From: a bacterium UBP2_UBA4780 | GTDB taxonomy: Bacteria > Edwardsbacteria > AC1 > EtOH8 | Reading direction: 5' to 3' | NCBI GenBank assembly: GCA_002403115.1 | Contig: DHHE01000103.1 | Location: forward strand, 6,275-13,568 | Length of the DNA stretch: 7,294 nt | Shown here: in pieces, positions 7,177-7,294 of the stretch | How the letters are laid out: each line of letters starts with the position of its first letter | How positions within the stretch are numbered: position 1 is the stretch's first letter | Notes under the pieces: model-generated | Databases searched by the model: none | What the model saw: the letters and a program-made list of their open reading frames with translations, nothing else | What the model was told of the DNA's origin: nothing | Translations under genes and position numbers: made by a program

Positions 7177-7280
7177 ACCTCTCCTACCGTTCCCGGTGTC
7201 GGAGAGAAGAAAAATGTACGGCAGCATGCGCATTGTTTTTATCCGCCCTTTCGGCTTGTTTCCGGTTTGTGTTTCGATTT
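7135..7280 (-). ncRNA. Structured 5' leader, possible riboswitch or ribosome-mediated attenuator; class unknown
   Basis: About 145 bases from the expected transcription start to the first terminator. It is A-rich at its 5' end, unlike the GC-rich genes. A nested hairpin has an outer stem CTCTCC/GGAGAG (7201-7206 with 7179-7184), a GAC/A internal loop, and an inner stem ACCG/CGGT with a GGAA (GNRA) tetraloop. A short GCC-GAAA-GGC hairpin lies near the 5' end, and CGCT/AGCG closes a TGAAAT loop near the 3' end. The core does not match any riboswitch consensus I can recall. It could also be a free-standing small RNA ending at one of the two terminators. Confidence 0.5.
7153..7233 (-). CDS. Possible 26-residue leader peptide
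   Basis: Within the leader, ATG at 7233 opens a frame reading MRMLPYIFLLSDTG... and ending IGRYS before TAA at 7155-7153. The upstream GGCGGAT about seven bases away is only a modest ribosome binding site; a second in-frame ATG is at 7227. The last codons overlap the antiterminator strand at 7164-7176, so a ribosome finishing the ORF would mask it, while one stalled in the first ten codons would not. Adjacent AGG AGA arginine codons (17-18) and adjacent leucines (9-10) are the only codon clusters. ORFs this short also arise by chance. Confidence 0.35.
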   Translation of the reverse strand: MRMLPYIFLLSDTGNGRRGAPIGRYS

Positions 7281-7285
7281 TGTGG

Positions 7286-7291
7286 ATTATA
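7286..7291 (-). promoter_or_regulatory. Sigma-70/SigA-type -10 box of the leader transcript
   Basis: Minus-strand TATAAT, a perfect consensus, in an AT-rich patch at the window edge. The expected start of transcription is an A near 7279-7280. The -35 element would lie outside the window, so it cannot be checked. Confidence 0.55.
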
Positions 7292-7294
7292 TAC

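Noticed and set aside
7159..7190. GAGAGGTGCGCC resembles lysine and guanidine-III riboswitch cores
   Set aside because: The rest of each consensus is missing: no GCCGAAG arms of the lysine element and no AGGACAAGACGG of guanidine-III.
7250..7291. TATAATCC at the leader start resembling the purine riboswitch P1
   Set aside because: The conserved junction and loop sequences of purine riboswitches do not follow; TATAAT is better explained as a -10 box.

Overview
The window is a GC-rich bacterial segment in which every supported gene lies on the minus strand. Read in the direction of transcription (from high to low coordinates), it holds a promoter at the right-hand edge, a structured leader with tandem intrinsic terminators, a 41-residue small ORF, rsgA, a 1034-residue GNAT fusion protein, an HDAC-superfamily deacetylase, and an ABC half-exporter cut by the left edge. 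The G+C-rich codon use, strong AAGGAGG-type ribosome binding site, U-tailed terminators and an RsgA beginning with MNLxxLGW would fit a high-GC member of the Firmicutes/Clostridia (Moorella/Pelotomaculum-like). This taxonomic guess is weak and rests on no marker gene.

Right-hand regulatory region (6973-7294). A perfect TATAAT -10 box sits at 7286-7291, with its -35 box outside the window. Downstream there is a possible 26-codon leader peptide (7153-7233), a nested hairpin with a GGAA tetraloop (7179-7206), and a terminator hairpin (7091-7129). The 5' arm of that terminator can instead pair for 12 bp with the end of the leader ORF. A second, stronger terminator follows (7030-7064), then a small hairpin just before the ribosome binding site of the small ORF. 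This looks like a transcription-attenuation leader. I could not match it to a known riboswitch class.

Middle region (2530-6972). After the small ORF comes rsgA, a circularly permuted GTPase of 30S ribosome maturation. Then comes a large cytoplasmic protein whose first ~147 residues form a GNAT acyltransferase; the remaining ~890 residues look like beta-rich modules (Ig-like and mutarotase/supersandwich-like). I do not recognise this fusion as a characterised family.

Left region (1-2518). The next gene encodes a zinc-dependent deacetylase closest in motifs to acetylpolyamine amidohydrolases. The last is a type IV ABC exporter half-transporter of the MdlB/YheH/TM288 kind.

The three genes downstream of rsgA are separated by only 11-21 bases with no terminator between them, so they are probably co-transcribed. 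An acetyltransferase, a deacetylase and an exporter side by side suggest an acetylation/deacetylation module acting on a small amine, amino sugar or protein target, possibly with export. The substrate cannot be read from the sequence.
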